Assembly: GCA_028874335.1 (NCBI GenBank)
Contig: JAPPJY010000070.1
Coordinates: 62,001 to 126,000, forward strand
Direction of reading: 5' to 3'
DNA: 64,000 nt
Source of the DNA: Gemmatimonadota bacterium
Lineage (GTDB): Bacteria > Latescibacterota > UBA2968 > GCA-2709665
Shown: positions 9,949 to 18,504 of the stretch, piece after piece
Layout: each line of letters begins with the position of its first letter
Position numbering within the stretch: position 1 is the stretch's first letter
Notes under the pieces: model-generated
What the model was told of the DNA's origin: nothing
The model's database searches: none
What the model saw: only the letters and a program-made list of their open reading frames with translations
Position numbers and translations under genes: made by a program

Positions 9949-10138
9949 AGAAGCTGTTTTAAAATTGCCGGCGAGTTCCCGAGCGCGAGCGAAAAAGTGG
10001 CGGTTAAGGCGGGAAAACCCGCCCATATCCAATGTATCGTGGCTGCGCGCCCCTCGCCACTCTTGGGTGGGTTTGACCAACGCCGACCGGCGCTTTTGCA
10101 GCCGCGCGAAGACCGCTGGGAATTTTAAAACAGCTTCT
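9949..10138. repeat. MITE-like element with 18-bp perfect terminal inverted repeats
   Basis: AGAAGCTGTTTTAAAATT at 9949-9966 is the exact reverse complement of AATTTTAAAACAGCTTCT at 10121-10138. The ends enclose 154 bases with no gene of their own. The 190-bp unit lies between glcB and pgi, upstream of glcB. No clear target-site duplication was found. It could be a non-autonomous transposable element or a long hairpin-forming intergenic repeat. Confidence 0.65.
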
Positions 10139-10210
10139 AAAGATAATCAGAACAAAATGGCGGCACAACAGGAAGCCCCGACCCGGTTCCTTACAACCGG
10201 CGCCGCGGGC

Positions 10211-11644
10211 TCACCTCGTGGATTTCATCTGTAGCGCCAGATCGCGCGTGCGCTGTTTGTACCCCTCAACCCCGTCCTGAGCATAGGTGAGATCGGCGGC
10301 CGGGTCCACGTCTCCATCGACGTTGACGTGCTGGCCCTGCAGCCTTCCCTTCACCGCAACGGTATCCATCAGCACCCGCATCAGTGCGCCAAGGTGTCTC
10401 TCGTCCCGCCGGACCACGTGCAGCGTCGCGTTCGGAATCCCGCGCGCGGAAAAGTCTCTGGCCGTGCCCAGGTAAGAGGCCGACTGCGCCTCGCCCATCC
10501 GAAGCCCGCCGAACGCGGCCATCTCGCCGCCGATCTCCGCACCGTCCGGAATCTTCAGATCCCTGCCCAGATTCTCCCAGTGTATGAAGAGAACCACCCT
10601 GTCCGCACGCCCGCCGACAATCCCGTTCAGGACGGAATGGTTACCTGCCGGTCCGACGGCGGGGACGACGTGAAGGCCGCCTCCCCGCTCCTGCAGCGAT
10701 TCGTCGTAGAGCTGCTGAAACCAGTCTCCCAGGCGGCGGTTGTCCGCGTAATTGTAGAAAACCAGCGCCTGTTTCCGGCCGTACCTTTCCTGGAGATGCA
10801 GCCACCGGGCGAGGCGGCAGGCGATGTTTCGCTCGTCCGGCCAGGGCAGGCGCCAGCGCGCCTCCGCCCACCGCACCCCCTCGAGCATCTCCCTTACACG
10901 TGAACCGGGGGACATCCCCGTTCCGGCTGTCATCGCCAGGAAGAACGTCCCAACGGGTGAAAATGCCGAGAACCGGCCGCCAACGCCCTCCGGTACGGGC
11001 AGCAGCGCGTCACCGTAGAACGGTCGCTCCGGGTGCGATTGAGAAAGCGCGCTCCGGGCGTCCGGGCCGGTTGTAGCTACAATGTGGCCATGCCAGTCCT
11101 TCACGGCCTGACGTGAAAGCCGGTCCCGCACCACCATCAACGCACTGACGGTCTCGCCCGTGCGTCCGGATTTGCTGATCACGTTGAACAGCGTGCGGTG
11201 CAGCATCCCGCGCCGGGTCAGCATGTCCAGCAGCGCCCCCAGCCGGCGGGGGTCGAACGTATCTCCCGTGAAATAGACTTCCGGCGCGCCGCCCCGTTCG
11301 TCCGCCGGCAGGAGGTTGTGGTAAGGGGGATCCAGCACATCGTGAAAGACCCGCGCGCTCAGGTCGGATCCCCCGATGCCCAGAGTGACCAGCGCGGCGA
11401 ATTCGTCCCGCGCGCGATTTGCCAGGTCGACCACCTGTTTGATATCCCCATCCTGCAGATGGCTGCGCGTCCAGGCCCGTCCGTACTGTGCGAGGGTGTT
11501 CGGGGCGAGCGAAGCCTCCATCGCAAACAGATCGTGGATTGCGCCCAGGCTCCTGTCGACTTCCCGGATGTCTGACGATCGGCCGGTTCGCAGGCGCGCG
11601 TCATCCACCCCCTCCAGCCGGATCCCGGTTTCACCGTCGTTCAT
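10211..11644 (-). CDS. pgi: Glucose-6-phosphate isomerase
   Basis: Interconverts glucose 6-phosphate and fructose 6-phosphate in the cytoplasm. The 477-residue protein shows the sugar-isomerase landmarks: TLGIGGSDLSARVFHDV, VISKSGRTGETVSAL for phosphate binding, and GGRFSAFSPVG matching the first PGI signature. The NHSVLNG segment is present further on. It is shorter than the 550-residue enterobacterial enzyme, mainly at the N-terminus, like many bacterial PGIs. GGAGG lies just before the ATG at 11644. It is divergent from the plus-strand cluster beginning at 11895 and shares that promoter region. Confidence 0.9.
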   Translation of the reverse strand: MNDGETGIRLEGVDDARLRTGRSSDIREVDRSLGAIHDLFAMEASLAPNTLAQYGRAWTRSHLQDGDIKQVVDLANRARDEFAALVTLGIGGSDLSARVFHDVLDPPYHNLLPADERGGAPEVYFTGDTFDPRRLGALLDMLTRRGMLHRTLFNVISKSGRTGETVSALMVVRDRLSRQAVKDWHGHIVATTGPDARSALSQSHPERPFYGDALLPVPEGVGGRFSAFSPVGTFFLAMTAGTGMSPGSRVREMLEGVRWAEARWRLPWPDERNIACRLARWLHLQERYGRKQALVFYNYADNRRLGDWFQQLYDESLQERGGGLHVVPAVGPAGNHSVLNGIVGGRADRVVLFIHWENLGRDLKIPDGAEIGGEMAAFGGLRMGEAQSASYLGTARDFSARGIPNATLHVVRRDERHLGALMRVLMDTVAVKGRLQGQHVNVDGDVDPAADLTYAQDGVEGYKQRTRDLALQMKSTR

Positions 11645-11760
11645 TCAGCCTCCATATTACGTTTGTTTCTGACGAATTCCCGTCAATCCGCGCGCCTCCG
11701 GTCCCCGTGTGGCATACCCGAACGGCGCCCCTCCCAAACCGTGTTCGCGAACGATTGCGC

Positions 11761-11789
11761 TTGACAATGCCACCGATATTGCCATAAAT
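11761..11789 (+). promoter_or_regulatory. Candidate sigma-70 promoter
   Basis: TTGACA at 11761-11766 is separated by 17 bases from ATAAAT at 11784-11789. The spacing is ideal and the -35 box is a perfect consensus. It lies about 105 bases before the ATG of the plus-strand Gfo/Idh/MocA gene and probably drives the 11.9-17.4 kb cluster. Confidence 0.6.
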
Positions 11790-11894
11790 ATCCACCCTTG
11801 TATACCGTGTGCGGTGTGGGCCGGAAACCGGATATGCGGAGCGACGATCCCGAGGACCGAATTCGTTCGTCACCAGTCAGGGGAAACTGAAGAC

Positions 11895-12959
11895 ATGGCG
11901 CTGAGAGCGGGTGTGTGCGGCATCGGTTCGTACTATTCGAATGCGTTTGCCCGGTCCGCAATCCGTAATCCGGACATCGATCTGGCCGCGTACGCGCACC
12001 TGGATCAGAGCGATGAAACGCTCGACAGACTCGGCATGGCGTCCAGGGAGGCATTCGGCGCCCAATACGGAATCCGGGCGTACGCCACGGTGCCGGAGAT
12101 GGTCCGCGCCGAGTCCCTCGACCTTGTCTTCATCACATGTCCGGACGACCTGAAACCGAAGCAGGCCGCCGGCACGATGGACGCGGGCGCTCACGCCTAT
12201 ATAAGCAAACCCATGTGTATGACCCTGGCGGGCGCGGACGAAATGATCGACGCGTCCCGTCGCAACAACGTACTGCTTTCAGCCCTGCTGCCCGGACGGG
12301 AAGACGGCGCCATCCGCGCGATGGGAACACGGGTCCAGAACGGGGCGGTCGGACGCGTCATCACGTCGAGGGCGTGGATTCAGCACGGCTGTTTCGGCCC
12401 TGGTACGGTCTTCGAAGGCAGCGGTGAATTCGGCCCCGGCAAGGGCGGCATCGGACTCTCGCTGGGCGTCTACGCCGCGGACCTGCTGCTCTGGCTCATC
12501 GATTCACCCGCGGTTCGCGCTTTTGCCGAATACGACAACCTGGCCACGCCCCACAGCATCTGGATGGATTCCGGCAAGGGCACGGTCCGGTTCGAAGACG
12601 GCCGCATGGGTTCCATGGACATCATCTTCAACGTCAATTGCGGCGCCCCGGCCTGGGAAATGGAAGTCGTGGGCACCGAGGGTATTGCCCGCGCGCACCT
12701 GGACGTCATGGAAGGTATCGTCTGGCGCAAGGACGACAATGGCGCGCCCCGCGTTTTCTACCGTGCGCAGAACGACACGATAGACGCCGCGGTCGAACGG
12801 TTCGTCCGCAGCGTCCGGGACGGCCATCCGCTTGACGTGACGCCGGAACACGCGCGAAACGTGCTGGAACTCTGCCTGGCCTGGAACCGCGCCGCGGCTG
12901 AACACCGCGCGGTCGATCTGCCGTTGCCGGACGGCGGCCGGAATATTCGATACCATTAA
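11895..12959 (+). CDS. Gfo/Idh/MocA family oxidoreductase with SKP in place of EKP
   Basis: A 354-residue protein beginning MALRAGVCGIGSYYSNAFAR. The Rossmann half is recognisable, but the usual EKP motif reads YISKPMCMTLAG, keeping the catalytic lysine while losing the glutamate. The C-terminal domain is complete. The frame is open for 62 codons upstream; the ATG at 11895 is chosen for AGGGGA 10 bases before it and because the fold starts there. First gene of a plus-strand run with a BNR-repeat protein and an acetamidase-like enzyme. Substrate unknown; the first domain is less canonical than in the two members at the window start. Confidence 0.82.
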   Translation: MALRAGVCGIGSYYSNAFARSAIRNPDIDLAAYAHLDQSDETLDRLGMASREAFGAQYGIRAYATVPEMVRAESLDLVFITCPDDLKPKQAAGTMDAGAHAYISKPMCMTLAGADEMIDASRRNNVLLSALLPGREDGAIRAMGTRVQNGAVGRVITSRAWIQHGCFGPGTVFEGSGEFGPGKGGIGLSLGVYAADLLLWLIDSPAVRAFAEYDNLATPHSIWMDSGKGTVRFEDGRMGSMDIIFNVNCGAPAWEMEVVGTEGIARAHLDVMEGIVWRKDDNGAPRVFYRAQNDTIDAAVERFVRSVRDGHPLDVTPEHARNVLELCLAWNRAAAEHRAVDLPLPDGGRNIRYH

Positions 12960-13039
12960 GGACCTGATTCGTTGCTGATCTTTGAGCTGCGTCACGGGCG
13001 GCATCCGGCCTTGCGGCCCGTTCCGAGAGAGGAGTCAAT

Positions 13040-13963
13040 ATGCTTGTTGCGACCCGAGACACGGTATACGCCCTGAATGGTGACCCGACCTCACCGCGAA
13101 ACGTCCTCGCAGACGGTGAAGTCCAGGCGATTGCGGAAGGCCGGTCCATCGGCCTCGCGGCGCTCGAAGGAGGCGACGTCGCTGTTCTGTCGCAAAACGG
13201 AGGGCGGACTCTCGCCACCGGCATCGAAGAACCCATAGAGTGCCTTCTCATCATGGATGAAGATCCGCTTCACTTCCTCGTTGGCGTGGAGGCCCCCCAC
13301 GTTTACGCCGTTACGGAGGACGGGACCCGGCGCCTGGATTCTTTTGACGCGCTCGAATGCCGCGGGGATTGGTACACGCCCTGGGGAGGACCCGCAGCCG
13401 TGCGGAGCATGGCGCGCACGGGCGACGGCTGGGTGTATGCCGATATCCACGTGGGCAGCATCATGCGGTCGCCCGACCGGGGCCGCAGCTGGGATCCCGT
13501 CACCCCGGACCTGCACCAGGACGTCCACCAGGTGGCCACCTCGCCCCGGGAAGACAACCGGGTCTACGCGAACACGGCACACGCGGTGTTCGTCAGCGGC
13601 GACCGCGGCGCTTCCTGGCAGCACCGCTCCCACGGCTTTCCCTACTACTACGGACGGGCCATCGCCGTGCATCCGGAAGAACCGGACTGCCTGCTCGCCT
13701 CGGTCAGCACCGGGCCACACGGAGACGCTCAGGGGCAGCTCTACCGGACCGATAACGCCGGCCGCGACTGGTCGCACGTGACAGATGGCTTCCCCGACAC
13801 CACGGCAGGCAACATCGATACCTTTCACATTGGCTTTACGCCCGATGGCCGCGCCTGGTCGGTCGCGGACGACACCCTCTACGGCAGCCGGGACCGGGGC
13901 CGCACCTGGGCACCCCAGTGGAAGGCACCCTCGAACATCCGCATGATCGCGGTGCAGCAGTAA
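13040..13963 (+). CDS. BNR/WD40-like beta-propeller protein
   Basis: A 307-residue protein without a signal peptide. It contains repeated Asp-box type motifs (SPDRGRSWDPV, SGDRGASWQHR, TDNAGRDWSHV, SRDRGRTWAP), each S/T-x-D-x-G-x-x-W, as in sialidase and photosystem II stability factor-like propellers. These motifs are structural and do not define an activity. GAGAGGAG lies a few bases before the ATG. It is 80 bases after the oxidoreductase and 86 bases before the acetamidase-like gene, so likely co-transcribed. Role unknown; a sugar- or protein-binding propeller is the safest description. Confidence 0.8.
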   Translation: MLVATRDTVYALNGDPTSPRNVLADGEVQAIAEGRSIGLAALEGGDVAVLSQNGGRTLATGIEEPIECLLIMDEDPLHFLVGVEAPHVYAVTEDGTRRLDSFDALECRGDWYTPWGGPAAVRSMARTGDGWVYADIHVGSIMRSPDRGRSWDPVTPDLHQDVHQVATSPREDNRVYANTAHAVFVSGDRGASWQHRSHGFPYYYGRAIAVHPEEPDCLLASVSTGPHGDAQGQLYRTDNAGRDWSHVTDGFPDTTAGNIDTFHIGFTPDGRAWSVADDTLYGSRDRGRTWAPQWKAPSNIRMIAVQQ

Positions 13964-14049
13964 CGCCCCTCCGTAACCGGGCGTCCGGAGGAGGTTCTTC
14001 AGCCGATCGTCTTGCCGCTCCACCCGCACCCTCTCAAACAGGAGTATCC

Positions 14050-14985
14050 ATGGCTCACCATCACTTCGTCCCTGAAACCTACCACACGGCTATCGGCGCG
14101 CACGAACCGGTGCTGAGCGTCGCCAGCGGAGACACCATCTCAACCACCACGGTTGACGCGGGCGGAAGCGACGCCACGGGCAAGCCGATCACGCCCGCCG
14201 GTAATCCCCAGACGGGACCCTTCTACCTGGAAGGCGCCGAACCCGGCGACACGCTGGCCGTTACCTTCGACAAACTGGCGCCCAACCGGAAGATCGGGTA
14301 CACGTCGGGCGTTGTCGCCGCCAACGTCCTGGATTTCGGTTACATACCCGAATTCGACGACAACCTCGGCCGCCTCCTGGATTGGGAAATCGACTACGAA
14401 AACAATACAGCCACGCCCGTCGGCTTCGATGAACTGCCCATCGGCAGGCTCCGGATCCCCCTGAAGCCCATGGTGGGCTGCTTCGGGGTGGCGCCGCCCC
14501 GCGGACAGGCCATCTCCACCGCCACGTCCGATACGCACGGCGGCAATATGGACTACAGGGAGTTTGTCGAGGCCGTCACCGTGTACTTACCCGTTTTCGT
14601 CAACGGCGGCCTGTTCCACATCGGCGACGGCCACGCCGTTCAGGGAGACGGGGAAATCGCGGGCACGGGCATCGAAATCTCCTTCGACGTGACCTTCACG
14701 CTGCGCCTCATCAAGGGAAAGACCATTCAGTGGCCCCGCGCAATTAACGACACCCACGTGATGGCCGTGGGCAACGCCCGCCCGCTGGACCAGGCGACGC
14801 AGCACGCCACCACCGAGCTGATCCGGTTCCTCCAGGAAGACTTCGGCCTGGATGCCCGGTCCATTCACATCCTCATGGGCCAGGCCGTGGAGTACGACGT
14901 GGGCAACGTCTACGACCCCGCGTACACCATGGTCTGCAAGATGCCCCTGGACATCCTCGAAAGCATCGGCGCAAGCAGGCAATAG
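14050..14985 (+). CDS. Acetamidase/formamidase family protein
   Basis: A 311-residue metal-dependent amidase-fold protein (FmdA/AmdA family), which hydrolyses short amides to ammonia and a carboxylate. Family landmarks are TGPFYLEGAEPGD near residues 56-68, the DTHGGNMDYRE segment (about residue 160) with the metal-binding His/Asp, and GLFHIGDGHAVQGDGE near residues 190-210. The ATG at 14050 has AGGAG 5 bases upstream; the upstream extension of the frame is not conserved-looking. It could release nitrogen from small amides made by neighbouring catabolic genes, but the true substrate is unknown. Confidence 0.9.
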   Translation: MAHHHFVPETYHTAIGAHEPVLSVASGDTISTTTVDAGGSDATGKPITPAGNPQTGPFYLEGAEPGDTLAVTFDKLAPNRKIGYTSGVVAANVLDFGYIPEFDDNLGRLLDWEIDYENNTATPVGFDELPIGRLRIPLKPMVGCFGVAPPRGQAISTATSDTHGGNMDYREFVEAVTVYLPVFVNGGLFHIGDGHAVQGDGEIAGTGIEISFDVTFTLRLIKGKTIQWPRAINDTHVMAVGNARPLDQATQHATTELIRFLQEDFGLDARSIHILMGQAVEYDVGNVYDPAYTMVCKMPLDILESIGASRQ

Positions 14986-15181
14986 CCAAAATAACCACGG
15001 GGGGAATCCTGCCCGGCGGAGGACCCTGGCGCCGCACCCCGGGTACCAGCCTTGCAGACCCCCGGCGCCTGATGCCATTGAGACGGGGATGGCGGCATTC
15101 CCTGGCCCGGAGCAGTCGACGAACTCCGGAATACCGCATTCATCCACCGCGTACCCTCCAACCACCCCATAATCAGGTATC

Positions 15182-16549
15182 ATGTCTCCGGACGAGAAGG
15201 CCCGCCTGAAAGACCTCGACCGTCGGCTGGTGTGGCATCCGTTCACCCAGATGCAAACCTACGCGCGTGAGGACCCCATTGTCATCGCGCGCGCGGACGG
15301 CGTCCACCTGGAGGATATCGACGGCAACCGGTATCTGGACGGTTACTCCTCCATGTGGTGCAACGTGCACGGTCACCGCGTGGCGGATATCGACGACGCC
15401 ATACGGGAACAGCTGGACCAGGTCGCGCACAGCACCCTGTTGGGTCTTTCCAACGTACCCGCGATCCGGCTGGCCGAAAAACTCGTGGAGATCACGCCCC
15501 GCGGCCTCAACCACGTGTTCTACTCGGACACCGGCGCGTGCGCCGTGGAAATCGCCCTCAAAATCGCCTTCCAGTACTGGCGGCAGAAGCCGGATCCGAA
15601 ACCGGAGAAGACGAGCTTTCTCAGCCTTGAGAAGAGCTATCACGGCGACACCGTCGGCGCCATGAGCGTGGGGAATATCGACCTCTTCCACGAGGCGTAC
15701 GGACCACTCCTCTTTCCGACGCAGAACGCGCCGTCGCCCCATCCGTACCGCTGCACGTTCTGCGCAGGTGATCGCGGGTGCAACCAGGGTTGTCTGCGAG
15801 CAGTCGAAGAAATCCTGGAACGGGACGCCCACCGTATCGCCGCCTTCATTGTCGAACCGATCATTCAGGGCGCGGGCGGGATGCTGGTCCATCCGGAAGG
15901 CTATCTGAAGCGGATCGCCGACCTCTGCAGGGACCACGACGTCCTGCTCATCGCCGACGAAATCGCCACGGGATTCGGCCGCACGGGCGCAATGTTCGCG
16001 TGCGAGAAGGAAAGCGTCGCGCCGGACATTCTCTGCCTGGGCAAGGGCATCACGGGAGGATACCTGCCCGTGGCCGCCACACTCGCCACCAGCGAGATCT
16101 TCGACGCCTTTCTGGGCAAGGACAGCGATGGCCGGACGTTTTTTCACGGCCACACGTACACGGGCAATCCGCTCGGCTGCGCGGCGGCGCTGGCCGCCAT
16201 CGAACGCTTTGAAACCCACGACGTACTGGCGTCGCTGCGCCCCAAAATCGAGCTTCTCACGCGCGGGCTCGGCCGCTTCAGGGCCCTTGCCCACGTGGGC
16301 GACGTTCGCCAGTGCGGCTTCATCGCCGGCGTCGAACTGGTTGCCGGCAGAACCGCCGGCCGGCCGTATCCTTCCGAGGAGAGGATCGGCGCCTGCGTCT
16401 GCGGCGAAGCCCGAAAACGGGGTCTTCTCATCCGCCCGCTGGGCGACACGCTTGTCCTCATGCCGCCGCTGGCCATTTCCGACCGCGATCTTGAAACGCT
16501 GCTGGATATCGTCTACGAGTCCATCAGGGTCGTGACGAACCCGGCCTGA
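15182..16549 (+). CDS. bioA: Adenosylmethionine-8-amino-7-oxononanoate aminotransferase
   Basis: PLP enzyme that makes 7,8-diaminopelargonic acid in biotin synthesis. The 455 residues start with the BioA-type RRLVWHPFTQMQ segment; YSSMWCNVHGH contributes to the substrate pocket, LLIADEIATGFGRTG holds the PLP-binding Asp, and Lys288 in CLGKGITGG is the Schiff-base lysine. A four-cysteine patch (C191, C194, C200, C204) follows HPYR, as seen in many BioA proteins outside the enterobacteria. bioD follows 113 bases downstream. The 196 bases upstream hold no gene; only a weak AGG lies before the ATG. No bioF or bioB is in the window. Confidence 0.94.
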   Translation: MSPDEKARLKDLDRRLVWHPFTQMQTYAREDPIVIARADGVHLEDIDGNRYLDGYSSMWCNVHGHRVADIDDAIREQLDQVAHSTLLGLSNVPAIRLAEKLVEITPRGLNHVFYSDTGACAVEIALKIAFQYWRQKPDPKPEKTSFLSLEKSYHGDTVGAMSVGNIDLFHEAYGPLLFPTQNAPSPHPYRCTFCAGDRGCNQGCLRAVEEILERDAHRIAAFIVEPIIQGAGGMLVHPEGYLKRIADLCRDHDVLLIADEIATGFGRTGAMFACEKESVAPDILCLGKGITGGYLPVAATLATSEIFDAFLGKDSDGRTFFHGHTYTGNPLGCAAALAAIERFETHDVLASLRPKIELLTRGLGRFRALAHVGDVRQCGFIAGVELVAGRTAGRPYPSEERIGACVCGEARKRGLLIRPLGDTLVLMPPLAISDRDLETLLDIVYESIRVVTNPA

Positions 16550-16662
16550 CCCGGCCCGCGCCAACTCGAGCACGGCTGTCGAACGGCCGCCTGACGGCGG
16601 CCTGACGCATATTCACGCCGTGCCTAGGCGGACTGGTCCAAATCTGCGGGACAGACACGATT

Positions 16663-17352
16663 ATGGGATTCAGGGGAGTCTTCGTTACCGCAACCGACAC
16701 CGGCGCGGGCAAGACAGCCGTAACCGCCGGGATCGCGGCGGTACTGCGCAGACGCGGCGTCGACGTGGGCGTTTTCAAGCCCGTCTCCTCGGGCGGAACG
16801 GCCGACGCGCGATTCCTGGCGAAAGCCGCGGGCGTCGCCGATGCGCTCGAACTCGTCAATCCCGTCCGCCTCGCGGCGCCGCTATCGCCCAACGTCGCGG
16901 CCGAACTGGAAGGCCGCCAGGTCCCGCTGGAAGCCATCGACGACGCCTATAACCGGCTTACACGCCTACACGATGTCGTTCTGGTGGAGGGCGTGGGCGG
17001 TCTGCTGGTTCCCATTCGGGACGATTTTCTGGTGGCGGACCTCGCACGCCGTCTGGACCTGCCGCTGCTGGTGGTCGCCCGCGCCGCGCTGGGCACGATC
17101 AACCACACTCTGCTGACGCTCGAAGCCGCCCACCGGCGCAACCAGCAGGTTATCGGCGTCGTCTACAACACGACCGGCCCCGGCGACCCACGCGCCGCGC
17201 GCACCAGTCCGGACGTGATATCCCGACTGTCCGGCGTCCGCTCCCTGGGCATCGTTCCCCATGATCCCGGCCTGGACGTGGATGCCGGAAACCCGGGATG
17301 CCTGCCAGACCTCATCGAGCAACACGTGGACCTGGATGGCGTCGTCTTCTGA
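16663..17352 (+). CDS. bioD: Dethiobiotin synthetase
   Basis: ATP-dependent carboxylation and ring closure of diaminopelargonate to dethiobiotin. The 229 residues begin with the P-loop VTATDTGAGKT (Lys17) and continue with FKPVSSGG, the BioD second lysine region (Lys39). VEGVGGLLVP is the conserved third block. Length is typical. It is directly downstream of bioA, giving an AD pair. The gene is followed 46 bases later by a dispersed repeat and then by a convergent gene. Confidence 0.95.
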   Translation: MGFRGVFVTATDTGAGKTAVTAGIAAVLRRRGVDVGVFKPVSSGGTADARFLAKAAGVADALELVNPVRLAAPLSPNVAAELEGRQVPLEAIDDAYNRLTRLHDVVLVEGVGGLLVPIRDDFLVADLARRLDLPLLVVARAALGTINHTLLTLEAAHRRNQQVIGVVYNTTGPGDPRAARTSPDVISRLSGVRSLGIVPHDPGLDVDAGNPGCLPDLIEQHVDLDGVVF

Positions 17353-17398
17353 ATCCTGATCCCGCGCTTCCGTCTCAGCGTGATGGCCATACCTGAAC

Positions 17399-17595
17399 TT
17401 AGCCCCAATTCGAGAAAAACAGCAACCGGGCATCGTGATAAAACCATCCGAAACGGGGCCTAAACGTCGTCCGGAAGGACATTTTTTCCGATTACGTCCA
17501 GAGACCTGGTTTATCCTGGTAATCTGCCTTCTAATCGCCTTTATTAACTAGCATTTATTCGAATTAACGTCCCCGAAAAATGACGAATCATGGTT
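17399..17595 (+). repeat. Dispersed ~190-bp repeat, copy A
   Basis: Aligns over its whole length with 51014-51208 and 62585-62780, and partly with 32349-32489 on the minus strand. Shared blocks are GATAAAACC(C/A)TCCGAAAC, GGAAGGACAT then a T-run, ACCTGGTgTATCCTGG, and a distal block around TTCGAATTAACGTCCCCGAA. It fills the gap between bioD and the convergent SDR, and the SDR stop codon lies inside its right edge. Confidence 0.85.
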
Positions 17596-18400
17596 GCCCC
17601 TTCTCCTGCTTCGACACGCCGCGCGTTACCAGGTATTCGACAATCTTCGGGTTGATCAGATGCAGCCAGGGCAGAAATCTGAGCTTGAACGGAATGATCA
17701 GTTCCCGCCTCCTTTTCTTCATGGCTTCGATGATGGCATGGCTGGCGTCGTCCAGAGAAATGGACTCCTTGCTGTGCTTGCGGCTGGACGCGCCGAGAGA
17801 GCCGCCATCCCGTCCGAAGGCCGCTTTGCGCAGATTCGTGCCCCTCAGCCAGTGGGGCAGCACCGTCAGCACGTCCACGCCGGTGTCGAGCAACTCCGTC
17901 CGCAACGACTCGAAGAACCCCTGCACGGCGTGCTTGGACGCCACGTACCCGGTATGCAGGGGGACGCCGATCTTTCCCTGGATGGAAGAGATTGCCACGA
18001 CCATCCCGTCGCGCGCCTTCAGATGGGGGAGCGCGTAATACACGCAGTGTACGATGCCCAGGTAGTTCGTTTCCATCAACTTGCGAAAAATGGCCAGGTC
18101 TTGCACCTCGTCAAACCGCGCCCACATGCTGATCCCCGCACACGCAACCAGGTAGTCCACGCCCCCGAACTCGGCAACCGCCGCGTCGATCCAGGCCTCG
18201 CAGTCTCCGGGTTTTCCGACGTCGCCCGTGGCCGTAACCGCGCGTCTGCCCCGCGCTCGACACGCTTCCGCGGTATCCCGGACACCCTCGTCCAGGGCGA
18301 ACAGGGCCAGGTCCGCGCCCTCGTCGGCGAACGCCAGCGCCAGCGTCGCGCCCAGACCCGACGAAGCGCCGGTTATCGCGACGACCTTGTCGTTGAACAT
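17588..18400 (-). CDS. Short-chain dehydrogenase/reductase (candidate acyl/alkyl-DHAP reductase)
   Basis: A classical SDR of 270 residues with cofactor motif GASSGLG (residues 11-17) and catalytic S138, Y152 and K156 (YVASK). The C-terminal basic segment KKRRREL followed by a hydrophobic stretch resembles membrane-associated SDRs of the 11-beta-HSD/DHRS7B type. It is the last gene of a four-gene minus-strand cluster with fatty acyl reductase, acyltransferase and alkyl-DHAP synthase homologues. By context it could reduce acyl- or alkyl-dihydroxyacetone phosphate, as the animal DHRS7B protein does. The SDR family is certain; that specific role is inference. AAAGG lies 7 bases before the ATG. 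Confidence 0.85.
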   Translation of the reverse strand: MFNDKVVAITGASSGLGATLALAFADEGADLALFALDEGVRDTAEACRARGRRAVTATGDVGKPGDCEAWIDAAVAEFGGVDYLVACAGISMWARFDEVQDLAIFRKLMETNYLGIVHCVYYALPHLKARDGMVVAISSIQGKIGVPLHTGYVASKHAVQGFFESLRTELLDTGVDVLTVLPHWLRGTNLRKAAFGRDGGSLGASSRKHSKESISLDDASHAIIEAMKKRRRELIIPFKLRFLPWLHLINPKIVEYLVTRGVSKQEKGQP

Positions 18401-18433
18401 ACGAGACCTTTCAGGTCAGATCGAACTTCTGCT

Positions 18434-18504
18434 CACACAAAGGCACGAAGACACAAAGGGAAAGGCGGAATCGATCAAAAGGCGGGCAACCACAAGGGTT
18501 GCCC
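18434..18504. repeat. CACAAAGG-type repeat and GGGCAACC palindrome
   Basis: Between the SDR and the alkyl-DHAP synthase-like gene. It holds a short CACAAAGGCACGAAG tract, also found near 46985 and 50335, and a hairpin GGGCAACC at 18484-18491 pairing with GGTTGCCC at 18497-18504. The hairpin ends one base before the stop codon of the minus-strand gene. It is a variant of the GGGCGACC palindromes listed further right. Confidence 0.55.

Noticed and set aside
9904-10080. Longer malate synthase G with a 59-residue N-terminal extension
   Set aside because: The extension is encoded by the inverted-repeat element, and a good ribosome-binding site precedes the ATG at 9903.
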